Shown here piece by piece: positions 15,786 to 24,235 of a stretch of DNA of 36,710 nucleotides. The translations under genes were made by a program, and so were the position numbers. Each line of letters begins with the position of its first letter. Positions within the stretch are counted from its first letter, which is position 1. The stretch comes from CALGLS01 sp047626155 (GTDB taxonomy: Bacteria; Bacteroidota; Bacteroidia; Chitinophagales; Saprospiraceae). Under the pieces are notes generated by a model, which worked only from the letters and a program-made list of their open reading frames with translations, was not told the origin of the DNA and did no database searches. The stretch covers positions 1 to 36,710 of the forward strand of contig JBLHRR010000038.1 of assembly GCA_047626155.1 (NCBI GenBank), written 5' to 3'.

Positions 15786-16844
15786 TCAAATATAATATTC
15801 CTTTCTCATTTGCACCAACAATTCTTCTGCTTTTGCCACATTAGGTTCTTCTTGCAAAGTACTTTTTGCGTAAGCTTCCTCAACTTGTTTCATTTTCTCT
15901 TCTGCTCTTTCGATCAAATCGTCATAGATTGCCTCACCTCTTCTAATAATCAGCAACTCCTCTCGGTTTGGGCGTTTGACGTTGATGGTTCCAGTAGATA
16001 GAATTTCAATAGCCATATCCAACAAGCGAAAAGTATGCATCATATTTTTGGAATCGTAATTCTTACCATGATCGATGTTGTTTTGATAACGAGCCTCGTT
16101 TCTGTTTTCCACCCAATCCCAGTATCCTTTATAGTCCTTGCAATACTTAGAAAAGCCATCTTTATTGAAATGCAGATAAGCAACAGACTCTTCCTCTTTG
16201 GGAATACTGCTGAGTAATACTGTCGTTGCATTTTCTTTTTTAAGGATACCTTTAAAACCTTTGTCTTTATTTTCATCATAGAACACGGCATACAAATCCT
16301 TCGCATGTGGAATATTGACCAATCCGCAAAACTCTTGTTGGAAATTATGAAGTGCTAACCATTTGGTTAAAGGAATAGATCCGTGTCCGTGCAAAACATG
16401 ACAAAACTCCAGGATGTTCTTTTTCTCTTTCCCGACAGGGTTTACAATTTTCTTATTAAGTCCTCTGGCTCTTCGAACTTGAGTAAATGCATACCCACCA
16501 AAACTATCCTTACATTTTTTGGAAATAAACATACCCGGTTTTATCATATCCATTACCGGATGCTTATATAGAATTTTATCTTCCGGAGTTGCCAATAATT
16601 CCAGGATATTTGGATTACTACGAGTCAATAATTCTATAAATTTCCCTAGCTCATAATAGACCGTATCGTTGGTTTCATCAGATACTTGTGGTGTGTAAGA
16701 CATCCCAAATATCTGTTCCTTAGGCAATATAAACACGCCTCTAATATCTGTGTCAGAAGCAGCTATATCTAAACCATAAGCCTTAGATCCTGAGATACAT
16801 TCGTAGATGATAAGATCATTTTCTTTAAGTTCTTTTATCGTCAT
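15786..16844 (-). CDS. Pol-beta superfamily nucleotidyltransferase, RlaP-like
   Basis: 352 residues. The N-terminus has the minimal nucleotidyltransferase signature GSKAYGL...SDTDIRGVF, with Gly19-Ser20 and the metal-binding pair Asp31 and Asp33. The length and later motifs (FGGYAFTQVRRARGLNKK, CHVLHGHGSIPLTKW, KNMMHTFRLLDMAIEIL) fit the COG3541/RlaP group, named for linkage with RNA ligases in predicted RNA repair cassettes. No RNA ligase, RtcB or phosphatase is nearby here, so this is an orphan copy. The third acidic catalytic residue was not located with confidence. Substrate unknown. Own promoter box at 16930-16937. Confidence 0.8.
   Translation of the reverse strand: MTIKELKENDLIIYECISGSKAYGLDIAASDTDIRGVFILPKEQIFGMSYTPQVSDETNDTVYYELGKFIELLTRSNPNILELLATPEDKILYKHPVMDMIKPGMFISKKCKDSFGGYAFTQVRRARGLNKKIVNPVGKEKKNILEFCHVLHGHGSIPLTKWLALHNFQQEFCGLVNIPHAKDLYAVFYDENKDKGFKGILKKENATTVLLSSIPKEEESVAYLHFNKDGFSKYCKDYKGYWDWVENRNEARYQNNIDHGKNYDSKNMMHTFRLLDMAIEILSTGTINVKRPNREELLIIRRGEAIYDDLIERAEEKMKQVEEAYAKSTLQEEPNVAKAEELLVQMRKEYYI
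15787..15818 (-). promoter_or_regulatory. Promoter for the hydroxyproline genes, overlapping the rlaP-like stop
   Basis: Minus-strand TATATTTG at 15787-15794 (exact TAnnTTTG) with TTG at 15816-15818, 21 bases upstream. It gives a leader of about 35 nt to the ATG at 15747 and overlaps the end of the preceding gene. Confidence 0.5.
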
Positions 16845-17163
16845 AATTAGTGGTCCTATTTATTCAATAGTTCTCTGTAAAATTCATTTAATACGGACAT
16901 TTTAGTAAGCCCTCAAAACCAGTCCTTTTCAAAGGTACAGAAGCAAAATTCGAAAAAGAAAACAGAAAGAATCATTAACAAGGCTTAACAAAGATCCCAA
17001 CGCCCGACAAAAGCAGACTTTCTGAATGAACCTCTTCTTCGTTTCTCCTTCTTTTTCTTATATTCACTCCATAATTAACTAACACCACAAGCCTATTACA
17101 GTGACTGTAAGACGGTTGACTTTATTAAACTGTAGTAACTTATTAAAACAAAACCTTTCCGTT
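16845..17163. other. Divergent intergenic region (319 bp)
   Basis: Promoter region for the RlaP-like gene (-) and the VCBS protein (+). It holds the minus-strand TACCTTTG at 16930-16937 and a perfect palindrome TTACAGTGACTGTAA at 17096-17110, 54 bp before the + ATG, which could be an operator. A GTG at 17101 is in frame with the downstream gene but lies before its signal peptide and is not taken as the start. Confidence 0.5.
16930..16937 (-). promoter_or_regulatory. -7 box for the RlaP-like gene
   Basis: TACCTTTG on the minus strand, an exact match to TAnnTTTG, about 86 bp before the ATG at 16844. No convincing -33 element. Confidence 0.4.
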
Positions 17164-19914
17164 ATGAAAATCAATTATTACAAATGCCTCTCCTTGAGCG
17201 CTTTCTTTCTATTTGCTTTTATCAATATGCAAGCCCAACAAGTGAGTTTTACTTCTAACTCAACCTTGTTAAATGGTAGCTCTATTGAAGATTGCGCTGT
17301 GGATATGAATGGAGATTACCTTGATGACATCGTTCGAATAGATAATGGTATGATAAATATTACTTACCAACAAGCAGATGGTTCCTACTCTGAATCCTCT
17401 TTCGCTGTTCCAATGCAGAACACGCCTAGTTGGAGTATTTGTGCTGGTGATATTGATGGAAATGGCTACAATGATTTATTATTCGGTGGAGGAAGCCGAG
17501 TTTCTTTTATAATGGCTAATGATAATGCAACCGGTTACACCGAGCAATATAAGGATGAATACATATTCTCCCAACGCTCAACGCTAGCAGACATTGACAA
17601 TGATGGAAACCTCGATGCTTTCGTTTGTCACGATGTTGACCAAAGTCATCCTTACCGAAACGATGGATCGGGAGGAATGGAAGTAGACCAATCTATGATT
17701 ATTACTGATGACTCTCCTGGTAACTACTCCGCAATCTGGGTTGATTATGACAATGATGGCGATTCTGATCTTTATGTTTCTAAATGTATTTTTGGCTCCC
17801 AAAACCAAACCGATCCAAATAGAATTAACAAGATGTATAGAAATGAAGGTGATGGAACTTATACAGAGGTTGGTCCAGAAATCAATATGGATGATATCGC
17901 ACAATCTTGGACAACCGTCTTTGAAGACTTTGACAACGATGGTGACTTTGATGCCTTTATCGTCAACCATGATTTTGCCAATCGCTTAATGATCAATGAT
18001 GGTGCTGGTGTTTTCACCGATACCGTTCAAAGTTCAAATCTTCCAGCGGGCGATCTCGGATCATGGGAAGGAGCAAGCGGAGATTTTAATAACGATGGCT
18101 TTGTCGATATCTTTGGTCAATTCGGTAATGAGTCTATGTATTTGAATAATGGAGACCTTACCTTCAGCACTCAAAGTATTCCTTTTACGGATGGTGGCAT
18201 TGGTGATTTCAACAACGACGGATTTCTGGATGTTGTCCGTGGAGGCACGGTTCACTTTAACGACGGTAATGATAACAATTATGTAAAAATAAATACACAA
18301 GGTATTTTTAGTAATAAGAATGGAATTGGTGCTCGTGTAGAAATTCATGGAAGTTGGGGTATACAAATTCGAGAAATTCGTTCTGGACAAAGTTTTAGTC
18401 CGATGAGTTCTTTGACTGCCCATTTCGGAATTGGACAAGCTGCAGAGATTGATCAAGTCATTGTTAAATGGCCTTCTGGTATTATTACGACTTTGGAAAA
18501 TCCTGGAATTAACACCACACACAATATACCTGAAGCAGAATGTTTATTAGCGGCTTCAGAAATCAATGTGATTGGAAGTACTACTTTCTGTGAGGGAGAA
18601 TCAGTTACACTGGAAGCTCCAGCAGGTTTTGAATACCTTTGGTCTACAGGCCAAACCAGCCAAAGTATTACCGTTTCTGAGGCTGGAAATTATAAAGCAA
18701 CTTTAGTCGCAATAGATGACTGTGTTTCTTTAACGAATACAATTAGTGTAACGGTGACTTCGGAAATTGTTCCACTTATAGAAACAATGGATGAAACGCT
18801 AATTTGTGTCGGTGGAACCGCTATCCTAAGTTCTCTGAATGGAGAAAACCCTGTTTGGTCAAACGGAATGACTGGACAAACCATTGAAGTTTCAACAGCT
18901 GGAATTTATTCTGTTTCTGTAGATGCTACTTGTGCTGCTGGGCAGATTACTTCTGAAACAATTGAAATAACAGTGTTAGAAGCGATGAATCCTGTTGCAG
19001 ACAATGTTCAAATTATTGCTCCTGGTCCAGCGACTTTTACTGCTACCGGAACAAATATCGAATGGTACGCTGACCTTACTAGCGTTACCCCACTTGCCAC
19101 TGGCCCTACTTACACCATCCCTCAGGTGGATGTTTCCGAATCTGTGTTTGTTCAATCAAATGTTATTGATGGTGGCGCAATACAGGCTGGTGGAAAAATT
19201 GGTTTAGACGGAAACGGTGGACTTCCTTCTACAGGTGGTTACAATATCTTCAATACCTGGGAATCTTTTACATTACTTAGTGTAACGGTCGAAGCTTTTG
19301 ATGCAGGAGTAAGAGATATTGAATTAGTGGATCTTACGACTGATGTTGTTATTGCCTCCCTTTCTATTGATATTCCAGTGGGGGAACAAGTCATAGATCT
19401 TAATTTTGAAATTCCAGTTGGAGACAACTTTGGTATTCGTTGTTTACAAAATAACTTGTTTAGAAATAATGACTTCGGCACCGTCAATTACCCTTACGAC
19501 ATTGGTGATGTTGGTTTGATGACCGGTTCTTTATTTGGCGAACAATACTACTATTATTTCTACGATTGGGTAATCGAAAAAGCGAAGGTGGTTTGTCCTT
19601 CTGACCGTGTAGAAGTAACTGCAGAGGTAACGATTAGCACTGATGACCTTGATGGTTCTTTATCTGCTTTAAGCATTACACCAAACCCTGCTGATAACTT
19701 TGTCTTCATTAATTTTGATGCAAATCAAAACGCAGAAATGGTGATTAATCTTTTCGATGCTACCGGTAAGAAGGTTATCGATACTAAAGCGTTTACGACC
19801 ATTAATGGTAAAAACCAAACTAGTATTAATGTATCAAACTTACCGCAAGGAATGTACTACATTCAGTTCTCTGCCAATGGAAAGAGCAGCGGCCAAAAGG
19901 TAGTGGTGCAATAG
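17164..19914 (+). CDS. Secreted VCBS/FG-GAP repeat protein with ASPIC/UnbV region and T9SS sorting domain
   Basis: 916 residues from ATG 17164 (MKINYYKCLSLSAFFLFAF, signal peptide). Residues about 95-360 carry six calcium-binding VCBS-type motifs such as DIDGNGYNDLLFGG, DIDNDGNLDAF, DYDNDGDSDLYVSK, DFDNDGDFDAFIV and DFNNDGFLDVV. An ASPIC/UnbV segment follows (GIGARVEIHG, SLTAHFGIG, VIVKWPSG; about 385-445), then Ig/PKD-like regions (GSTTFCEGESVTLEAP, YLWSTGQTSQSITV). The last 80 residues are a type A T9SS sorting domain (SITPNPADNFVFINF, NLFDATGKKV, LPQGMYYIQF, GQKVVVQ). It should be exported through the outer membrane by the type IX system. No catalytic residues seen; adhesion or surface display is inference. 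Confidence 0.9.
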   Translation: MKINYYKCLSLSAFFLFAFINMQAQQVSFTSNSTLLNGSSIEDCAVDMNGDYLDDIVRIDNGMINITYQQADGSYSESSFAVPMQNTPSWSICAGDIDGNGYNDLLFGGGSRVSFIMANDNATGYTEQYKDEYIFSQRSTLADIDNDGNLDAFVCHDVDQSHPYRNDGSGGMEVDQSMIITDDSPGNYSAIWVDYDNDGDSDLYVSKCIFGSQNQTDPNRINKMYRNEGDGTYTEVGPEINMDDIAQSWTTVFEDFDNDGDFDAFIVNHDFANRLMINDGAGVFTDTVQSSNLPAGDLGSWEGASGDFNNDGFVDIFGQFGNESMYLNNGDLTFSTQSIPFTDGGIGDFNNDGFLDVVRGGTVHFNDGNDNNYVKINTQGIFSNKNGIGARVEIHGSWGIQIREIRSGQSFSPMSSLTAHFGIGQAAEIDQVIVKWPSGIITTLENPGINTTHNIPEAECLLAASEINVIGSTTFCEGESVTLEAPAGFEYLWSTGQTSQSITVSEAGNYKATLVAIDDCVSLTNTISVTVTSEIVPLIETMDETLICVGGTAILSSLNGENPVWSNGMTGQTIEVSTAGIYSVSVDATCAAGQITSETIEITVLEAMNPVADNVQIIAPGPATFTATGTNIEWYADLTSVTPLATGPTYTIPQVDVSESVFVQSNVIDGGAIQAGGKIGLDGNGGLPSTGGYNIFNTWESFTLLSVTVEAFDAGVRDIELVDLTTDVVIASLSIDIPVGEQVIDLNFEIPVGDNFGIRCLQNNLFRNNDFGTVNYPYDIGDVGLMTGSLFGEQYYYYFYDWVIEKAKVVCPSDRVEVTAEVTISTDDLDGSLSALSITPNPADNFVFINFDANQNAEMVINLFDATGKKVIDTKAFTTINGKNQTSINVSNLPQGMYYIQFSANGKSSGQKVVVQ

Positions 19915-19935
19915 ATTCTTCTTTTTGAACTTATA

Positions 19936-19985
19936 AAATAAGGGCTTCCTGAACGTCATTTCGTTTAGGAAGCCCTTATTTTTTT
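19936..19985. terminator. Strong intrinsic terminator between convergent genes
   Basis: AATAAGGGCTTCCT (19937-19950) pairs with AGGAAGCCCTTATT (19967-19980), followed by T residues to 19985; the other strand also ends in an AT-rich tract. Serves the VCBS gene and probably cysM. Confidence 0.8.
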
Positions 19986-20020
19986 GTCTATTAATTTCCC
20001 CCTATTTCGTGATAAATAGA

Positions 20021-20034
20021 GGGCCTCTGCGTGA
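20021..20034 (-). repeat. Fragment of dispersed repeat D
   Basis: On the minus strand TCACGCAGAGGCCC, the same core as at 25893 and 27294. Short, so the assignment is tentative. Confidence 0.35.
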
Positions 20035-20098
20035 GGAAAAATCACGATCGAAAATCCTCCTATTTTCAATCTGAAATCCTATTGTTATAAAACCACAA

Positions 20099-20983
20099 TC
20101 ATTCAAACAAGCCAGAAGACAAATAACGATCTCCCCGATCACAAACGATAGAAACGATCACCCCACTTTCCAAGATTTCTGCCAGGCGCAATGCTACTGT
20201 TGCAGCTCCCCCACTACTTACTCCGCCAAAGATCCCTTCCTCTTTTGCCAACCGTCTCGCCATACTTTTTGCATCCGCTTCACTTACTTCCATAACACGA
20301 TCTACTTTTTTCGCATCAAATATTTTAGGTAAATAAGCTTGTGGCCATTTCCGAATACCTGGTATCTTAGAACCATCTGTAGGTTGTGCTCCAATAATCT
20401 GCACTGCTGAACTTTGCTCTTTCAAAAAAGTTGAAGTGCCCATAATGGTTCCTGTCGTACCCATCGCAGAAACAAAGTGAGTGACCTCCTGATTAGTATC
20501 GCGCCATATTTCCGGCCCAGTGGTTTTGTAATGCGCTTTCCAATTGTCTGGATTACCAAATTGATTGAGCATAAAAAATCCTTCGTCCCTAACTTTAGCT
20601 TCCGCATAATCGCGCGCAGCTTCGATTCCTCGCTCTCCGGGCGTTAAAGTTACCTTAGCCCCATAAGCCCGCATGGTCTGAATCCGTTCCTTTGTTGCGT
20701 TTTCTGACATGACCAATTCTATATCCAACTTATAAACGCCAGCTATCATGGCCAAGGCTATTCCAGTATTTCCAGAGGTTGCTTCAATAAGTTTTGACTG
20801 CTGATTAATTTCGCCTCGATCAAGAGCCGACTTAATCATGTTATAAGCAGCCCGGTCTTTTACAGAACCTCCAGGATTATGACCTTCCAACTTAAACAAT
20901 AGTTTTACGTTTGGATTGGTGTTAATAGATCTGGACAAAACTAAAGGCGTATTGCCAATTAAATCGGTTATATTATGAGACAT
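20099..20983 (-). CDS. cysM: Cysteine synthase B (O-acetylserine sulfhydrylase)
   Basis: 294 residues, PLP enzyme of fold type II that makes cysteine from O-acetylserine and sulfide or thiosulfate. The PLP lysine is Lys42 in GGSVKDRAA; TSGNTGIALA binds the substrate carboxylate and GTTGTIMG the PLP phosphate. The C-terminal CDRGDRYLSSGLF and short length mark the CysM group rather than CysK. Its ATG lies inside the end of cysE (11-bp overlap), so translation is probably coupled. Confidence 0.92.
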   Translation of the reverse strand: MSHNITDLIGNTPLVLSRSINTNPNVKLLFKLEGHNPGGSVKDRAAYNMIKSALDRGEINQQSKLIEATSGNTGIALAMIAGVYKLDIELVMSENATKERIQTMRAYGAKVTLTPGERGIEAARDYAEAKVRDEGFFMLNQFGNPDNWKAHYKTTGPEIWRDTNQEVTHFVSAMGTTGTIMGTSTFLKEQSSAVQIIGAQPTDGSKIPGIRKWPQAYLPKIFDAKKVDRVMEVSEADAKSMARRLAKEEGIFGGVSSGGAATVALRLAEILESGVIVSIVCDRGDRYLSSGLFE

Positions 20984-21767
20984 CGATTTGTGTTTTTATT
21001 TTTATTTCTGGTTTATGATAAACGGTAGAGTTCGGCGGAATCGATTTGGTCACCCAGGCATTTCCACCAATAATACTATTGGCTCCGATCACGGTATCAC
21101 CTCCTAGGATGGTTGCATTTGCATAAATGGTCACATGATCTTCAATAGTAGGATGACGTTTGGTTTTTCGTAAATGCTTTGCTACATATAAACCACCTAG
21201 GGTAACCCCTTGATATATTTTCACATGATCTCCGACGATTGCTGTTTCTCCGATCACCACTCCTGTTGCATGATCTATAAAAAATGATTTACCGATTGTA
21301 GCGCCAGGGTTTATATCCACCCCCGTTTGGTTGTGCGCATATTCTGTCATCAAACGAGGTACCAGTGGAAAACCTTCTTTATATAATTCATGAGCCAAAC
21401 GATACACTGCCACCGCATAAAACCCAGGATAAGCCATATAGACTTCTTCGATAGAAAGGGATGCCGGGTCACATTCAACAATGGCTTCTGCGTCTAAATT
21501 CAACAATTCTAACACAGAAGGTAGATTGCTAACATAACTTTCCCAAACCTCATGACAAGACCTTCCATCTGTCCAACAAGCCAATTCTACCAGCTTACTA
21601 AATTCCACATCAAGTACTTCTAAGTTCTCTGCCACTGGCGTATCTATATCGAAAAGGGTATAAAATAACCGATTGGTAAACTCCTCTGTTTTTTCTTTCA
21701 AGCGAAAACGAAGGTTCGGCTGCTTCTTGTGCCGCATGATGCTATTAATAATTGCGTTTCGATTCAT
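20973..21767 (-). CDS. cysE: Serine O-acetyltransferase
   Basis: 264 residues. Transfers acetyl from acetyl-CoA to serine, the first step of cysteine synthesis. An N-terminal helical domain is followed by a left-handed beta-helix of hexapeptide repeats (ATIGKSFFIDHATGVVIGET, VKIYQGVTLGG, ATILGGDTVIGANSIIGGNA). The catalytic pair corresponds to Asp151 and His166 (IDHATG). The longer N-terminal domain fits the EpsC-type branch. First gene of the cysE-cysM pair, with an exact -7 box 54 bp upstream. Confidence 0.93.
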   Translation of the reverse strand: MNRNAIINSIMRHKKQPNLRFRLKEKTEEFTNRLFYTLFDIDTPVAENLEVLDVEFSKLVELACWTDGRSCHEVWESYVSNLPSVLELLNLDAEAIVECDPASLSIEEVYMAYPGFYAVAVYRLAHELYKEGFPLVPRLMTEYAHNQTGVDINPGATIGKSFFIDHATGVVIGETAIVGDHVKIYQGVTLGGLYVAKHLRKTKRHPTIEDHVTIYANATILGGDTVIGANSIIGGNAWVTKSIPPNSTVYHKPEIKIKTQIDVS

Positions 21768-22231
21768 ATAAAATTATTTTGAAATAAAGCCTACTGGAGT
21801 CAAAGAAGGATCATTTTCAACAAAGGTAAAAACCTTGCTCTCTTTTTATAACTACATAGGGCAAGAAATATTTCTTTTCCATCTTATAAGTAATTAGTCA
21901 AAAACAGACTTTATCCTGGCTGGATCTGAACAGGTTCTCTAGTTAGTTGATGTTTTTAAATTGTTAGTTCTTCTTATTGTAGACCAATTAGTATTACACA
22001 AAAAATAACTTTTTGTTGTCACTTAGAACAAAGTATGATAATGATAAGTTTTGGTCAAGACTCTTTTTGAGATAGTCCGCAAGTAAAAAATGAAGCAAAC
22101 CTAGATACTAGTCTTTGTTAAGACATCGTTAATACTTCCAAATTCTTTCCAATCCGAACATTTTTAAAAATCAATAAAAAAAGTACCTATAAGTCAAACG
22201 CATACATTTATTTCTTACTCTTCAAAACCCT
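21768..22231. other. Divergent intergenic region (464 bp)
   Basis: Separates cysE (-) from the DUF5723 gene (+). It contains the cysE promoter box (21821-21828). I see no riboswitch, gene or long inverted repeat; TACATTTA at 22203-22210 is a near match to a -7 box for the + strand gene. Confidence 0.5.
21821..21828 (-). promoter_or_regulatory. -7 box for cysE-cysM
   Basis: TACCTTTG on the minus strand, exact TAnnTTTG, 54 bp before the cysE ATG. It lies in a small inverted repeat, AAGGTaaaaACCTT (21823-21836), which could be an operator. Confidence 0.45.
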
Positions 22232-23674
22232 ATGTGTATGCGCATATCAAAGTCGGTCCTATCCATTCTAGTCCTCCTTCTAATTGTATTTAGCGAAAGC
22301 AACGCTCAGGAGCAACTTGGTTTAAAAATCGAGAATTACTCTGGAATAAACAGTGTTTTGCTCAATCCAACTTATCAGCTGACCAGCCCGATGAAGTGGA
22401 GTTTCAATCTGGCCTCCGCTGGTATTTTCTTTGACAACAATTATGGCTATTTGCAAAACACCTCTGCCATCAATGCATTGCGTAGAAGAAATGAAATAAA
22501 AAGCAGACCTGATATTAACACAGAAACAGAAAACCCAGATGATTTTTTAATCCTAGATTATTACAATGGTAACAATAAAAAACAAGGTTCTTTATTAGCA
22601 ACAGTTATGGGACCTTCCTTTATGCTGAATTTGAATTCTGGCTGGTCTATTGGCTTGTACACCAATTACCGAGTGGCAAGTAGCGCTCGAAAAATTCCGT
22701 CGTCTTTAAATTATTATGAATTTGAAAATAAAGAAATTGGAGATGAATTTGAAGTAGCTCCCTTCAAAGTGGCCGGAATGTCCTGGGGAGAACTAGGATT
22801 TAATGTTGCTAAAAAAATGCAAACAAACATAGGAACTATTGGAATTGGGATCAACCTAAAGATACTCAACGGTAATGACGGCTTCTTTTTTAACAATAAT
22901 AATACATTTCAACTAAGTAAACTTTCGATAGACAGTCTCGACTTCGAATCACTGGACGTCAATTACGGCTATACCGAATCATTAGACTCTGAAGATAATT
23001 ACGTTCGACAGCGATCTGGGACTGGACTCGGAGTAGATATTGGATTTAGCTACATCGAAGAATACCGAGATGGAACTTACCAATGGAAGGCCGGAGCCGC
23101 TTTGGTAGACATTGGCCGAGTCAACTTCAATCAAAACGCACCACAATTTTCCATCAATTCCGACAATGCTTTTACATTCGCTACGGAAACTTTTGACAGG
23201 CTCAGCACCATTGATGATCGCTCTGACTTTCTAAGCCTTAGCGCCCTAAACAATGAGAGCTCAGCAAAGACTGATGATAATTTTAAAATCTGGCTTCCTG
23301 CTGCGCTCACCGCTTTCGTAGATTATCGTTTGACAAAAAGTGTCTACTTAAATGCGGTGCTGGTTCAAAGTATCCCGCTTGGAAAAAACGCCGTAGCTCG
23401 GGACAACCTTTTGGCTTTCACTCCAAGATATGAGAAAAAATGGTTTGGTGCCATGATGCCGATTTCGCTATACAATTATAGAAAAGTCCGTGTCGGTTTT
23501 GCCGCTCGTCTTGCATTCTTAACCATAGGGACTGAGGACCTTCTATCTTTTGTAAAACAGGATGAGTTCACTGGTTCTGATTTATATGTCGGCGTTCGGG
23601 TTAATCCTTTTAACCTTGGTTTAGGAAATGGAGAACGTGGAGATAACCATAGATCTAAAGGTTGTTATTGGTAG
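22232..23674 (+). CDS. DUF5723 family outer-membrane beta-barrel protein
   Basis: 480 residues with a signal peptide ending in SNAQ; a second in-frame ATG at 22238 is an equally possible start. The N-terminal pattern YSGINSVLLNPTYQLTSPMK, with a run of alternating amphipathic strands (WSIGLYTNYRVASSAR, GIGINLKILNG, YQWKAGAALVDIGRVNF, KVRVGFAARLAFLTIGTE), fits the DUF5723 family of outer-membrane proteins restricted largely to Bacteroidota. The C-terminus DLYVGVRVNPFNLGLGNG is the usual last strand. Function unknown. Confidence 0.8.
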   Translation: MCMRISKSVLSILVLLLIVFSESNAQEQLGLKIENYSGINSVLLNPTYQLTSPMKWSFNLASAGIFFDNNYGYLQNTSAINALRRRNEIKSRPDINTETENPDDFLILDYYNGNNKKQGSLLATVMGPSFMLNLNSGWSIGLYTNYRVASSARKIPSSLNYYEFENKEIGDEFEVAPFKVAGMSWGELGFNVAKKMQTNIGTIGIGINLKILNGNDGFFFNNNNTFQLSKLSIDSLDFESLDVNYGYTESLDSEDNYVRQRSGTGLGVDIGFSYIEEYRDGTYQWKAGAALVDIGRVNFNQNAPQFSINSDNAFTFATETFDRLSTIDDRSDFLSLSALNNESSAKTDDNFKIWLPAALTAFVDYRLTKSVYLNAVLVQSIPLGKNAVARDNLLAFTPRYEKKWFGAMMPISLYNYRKVRVGFAARLAFLTIGTEDLLSFVKQDEFTGSDLYVGVRVNPFNLGLGNGERGDNHRSKGCYW

Positions 23675-23702
23675 GAAGGGTGGAGGGGGTTCAATTTATT
23701 TG

Positions 23703-23748
23703 GGATTATTTTTCTGTATGGTTAGAAAACCATATGGCAAAATAATCC
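23703..23748. repeat. 46-bp interrupted palindrome / candidate terminator
   Basis: GGATTATTTT (23703-23712) pairs with AAAATAATCC (23739-23748) and inside it TATGGTT (23717-23723) pairs with AACCATA (23728-23734), with 4-base internal loops. It is 29 bp after the DUF5723 stop. No T run, so a terminator role is possible but not typical. Confidence 0.5.
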
Positions 23749-23809
23749 TCAGGAGATCGAAAATCGCATGAGGGCACCATAGAGCTTTTGTTCTATACTA
23801 TTTTCATTT

Positions 23810-24235
23810 TCAACTAATCAATTTTATCATTATTATTTGATCTAAAACAAATATTATGATTGGACTTAAAAGGACTGCTTTGTACAAAGTTGATTTTGGA
23901 AAATTCCAATTTCTCTCATGCAATATTGAACAAGCTAATTCTATTCCCAACATTCCAAGCAATAGAACAGTCCACCTTTTAGAATATGGGCTATAAAAAC
24001 ATATCGTCAATCCAGGACTCTCTATTCTACTTCTAGTTACAAAATAGTCGTATTGAATTGCGTCAATTTGCAGCCATAAACCAAATATTACTATTGATGC
24101 CAAAGCGATAATAATTACCCGATGTGGTTGATATTCATTTTCACCCTCTTCCAGGTTTTTAAGTATATTCAATGAATTAATTATTATTTTTTCATTTCTA
24201 ATGGTGTAGAAAAACTCGCTACTCCCTACCACCAC
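23810..24235 (-). CDS. Small membrane protein, unknown function
   Basis: 141 residues if started at GTG 24235, which overlaps the final TGG TGG TAG of the HerA-type gene by 10 bp and suggests translational coupling; a later TTG (at about residue 22) is an alternative. Three hydrophobic helices are visible (VIIIALASIVIFGLWL, WTVLLLGMLGIELACSIL, AVLLSPIIIFVLDQI). No family recognised. Notably richer in A+T than the upstream gene. Confidence 0.5.
   Translation of the reverse strand: MVVGSSEFFYTIRNEKIIINSLNILKNLEEGENEYQPHRVIIIALASIVIFGLWLQIDAIQYDYFVTRSRIESPGLTICFYSPYSKRWTVLLLGMLGIELACSILHERNWNFPKSTLYKAVLLSPIIIFVLDQIIMIKLIS

Noticed and set aside
17101..17163. GTG start adding 21 residues to the VCBS protein
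   Set aside because: The added residues precede a complete signal peptide at ATG 17164 and begin inside a palindrome.
21900..21960. Possible riboswitch upstream of cysE
   Set aside because: No conserved SAM, TPP or other aptamer core and no paired helices could be drawn; strand also does not fit the gene layout.
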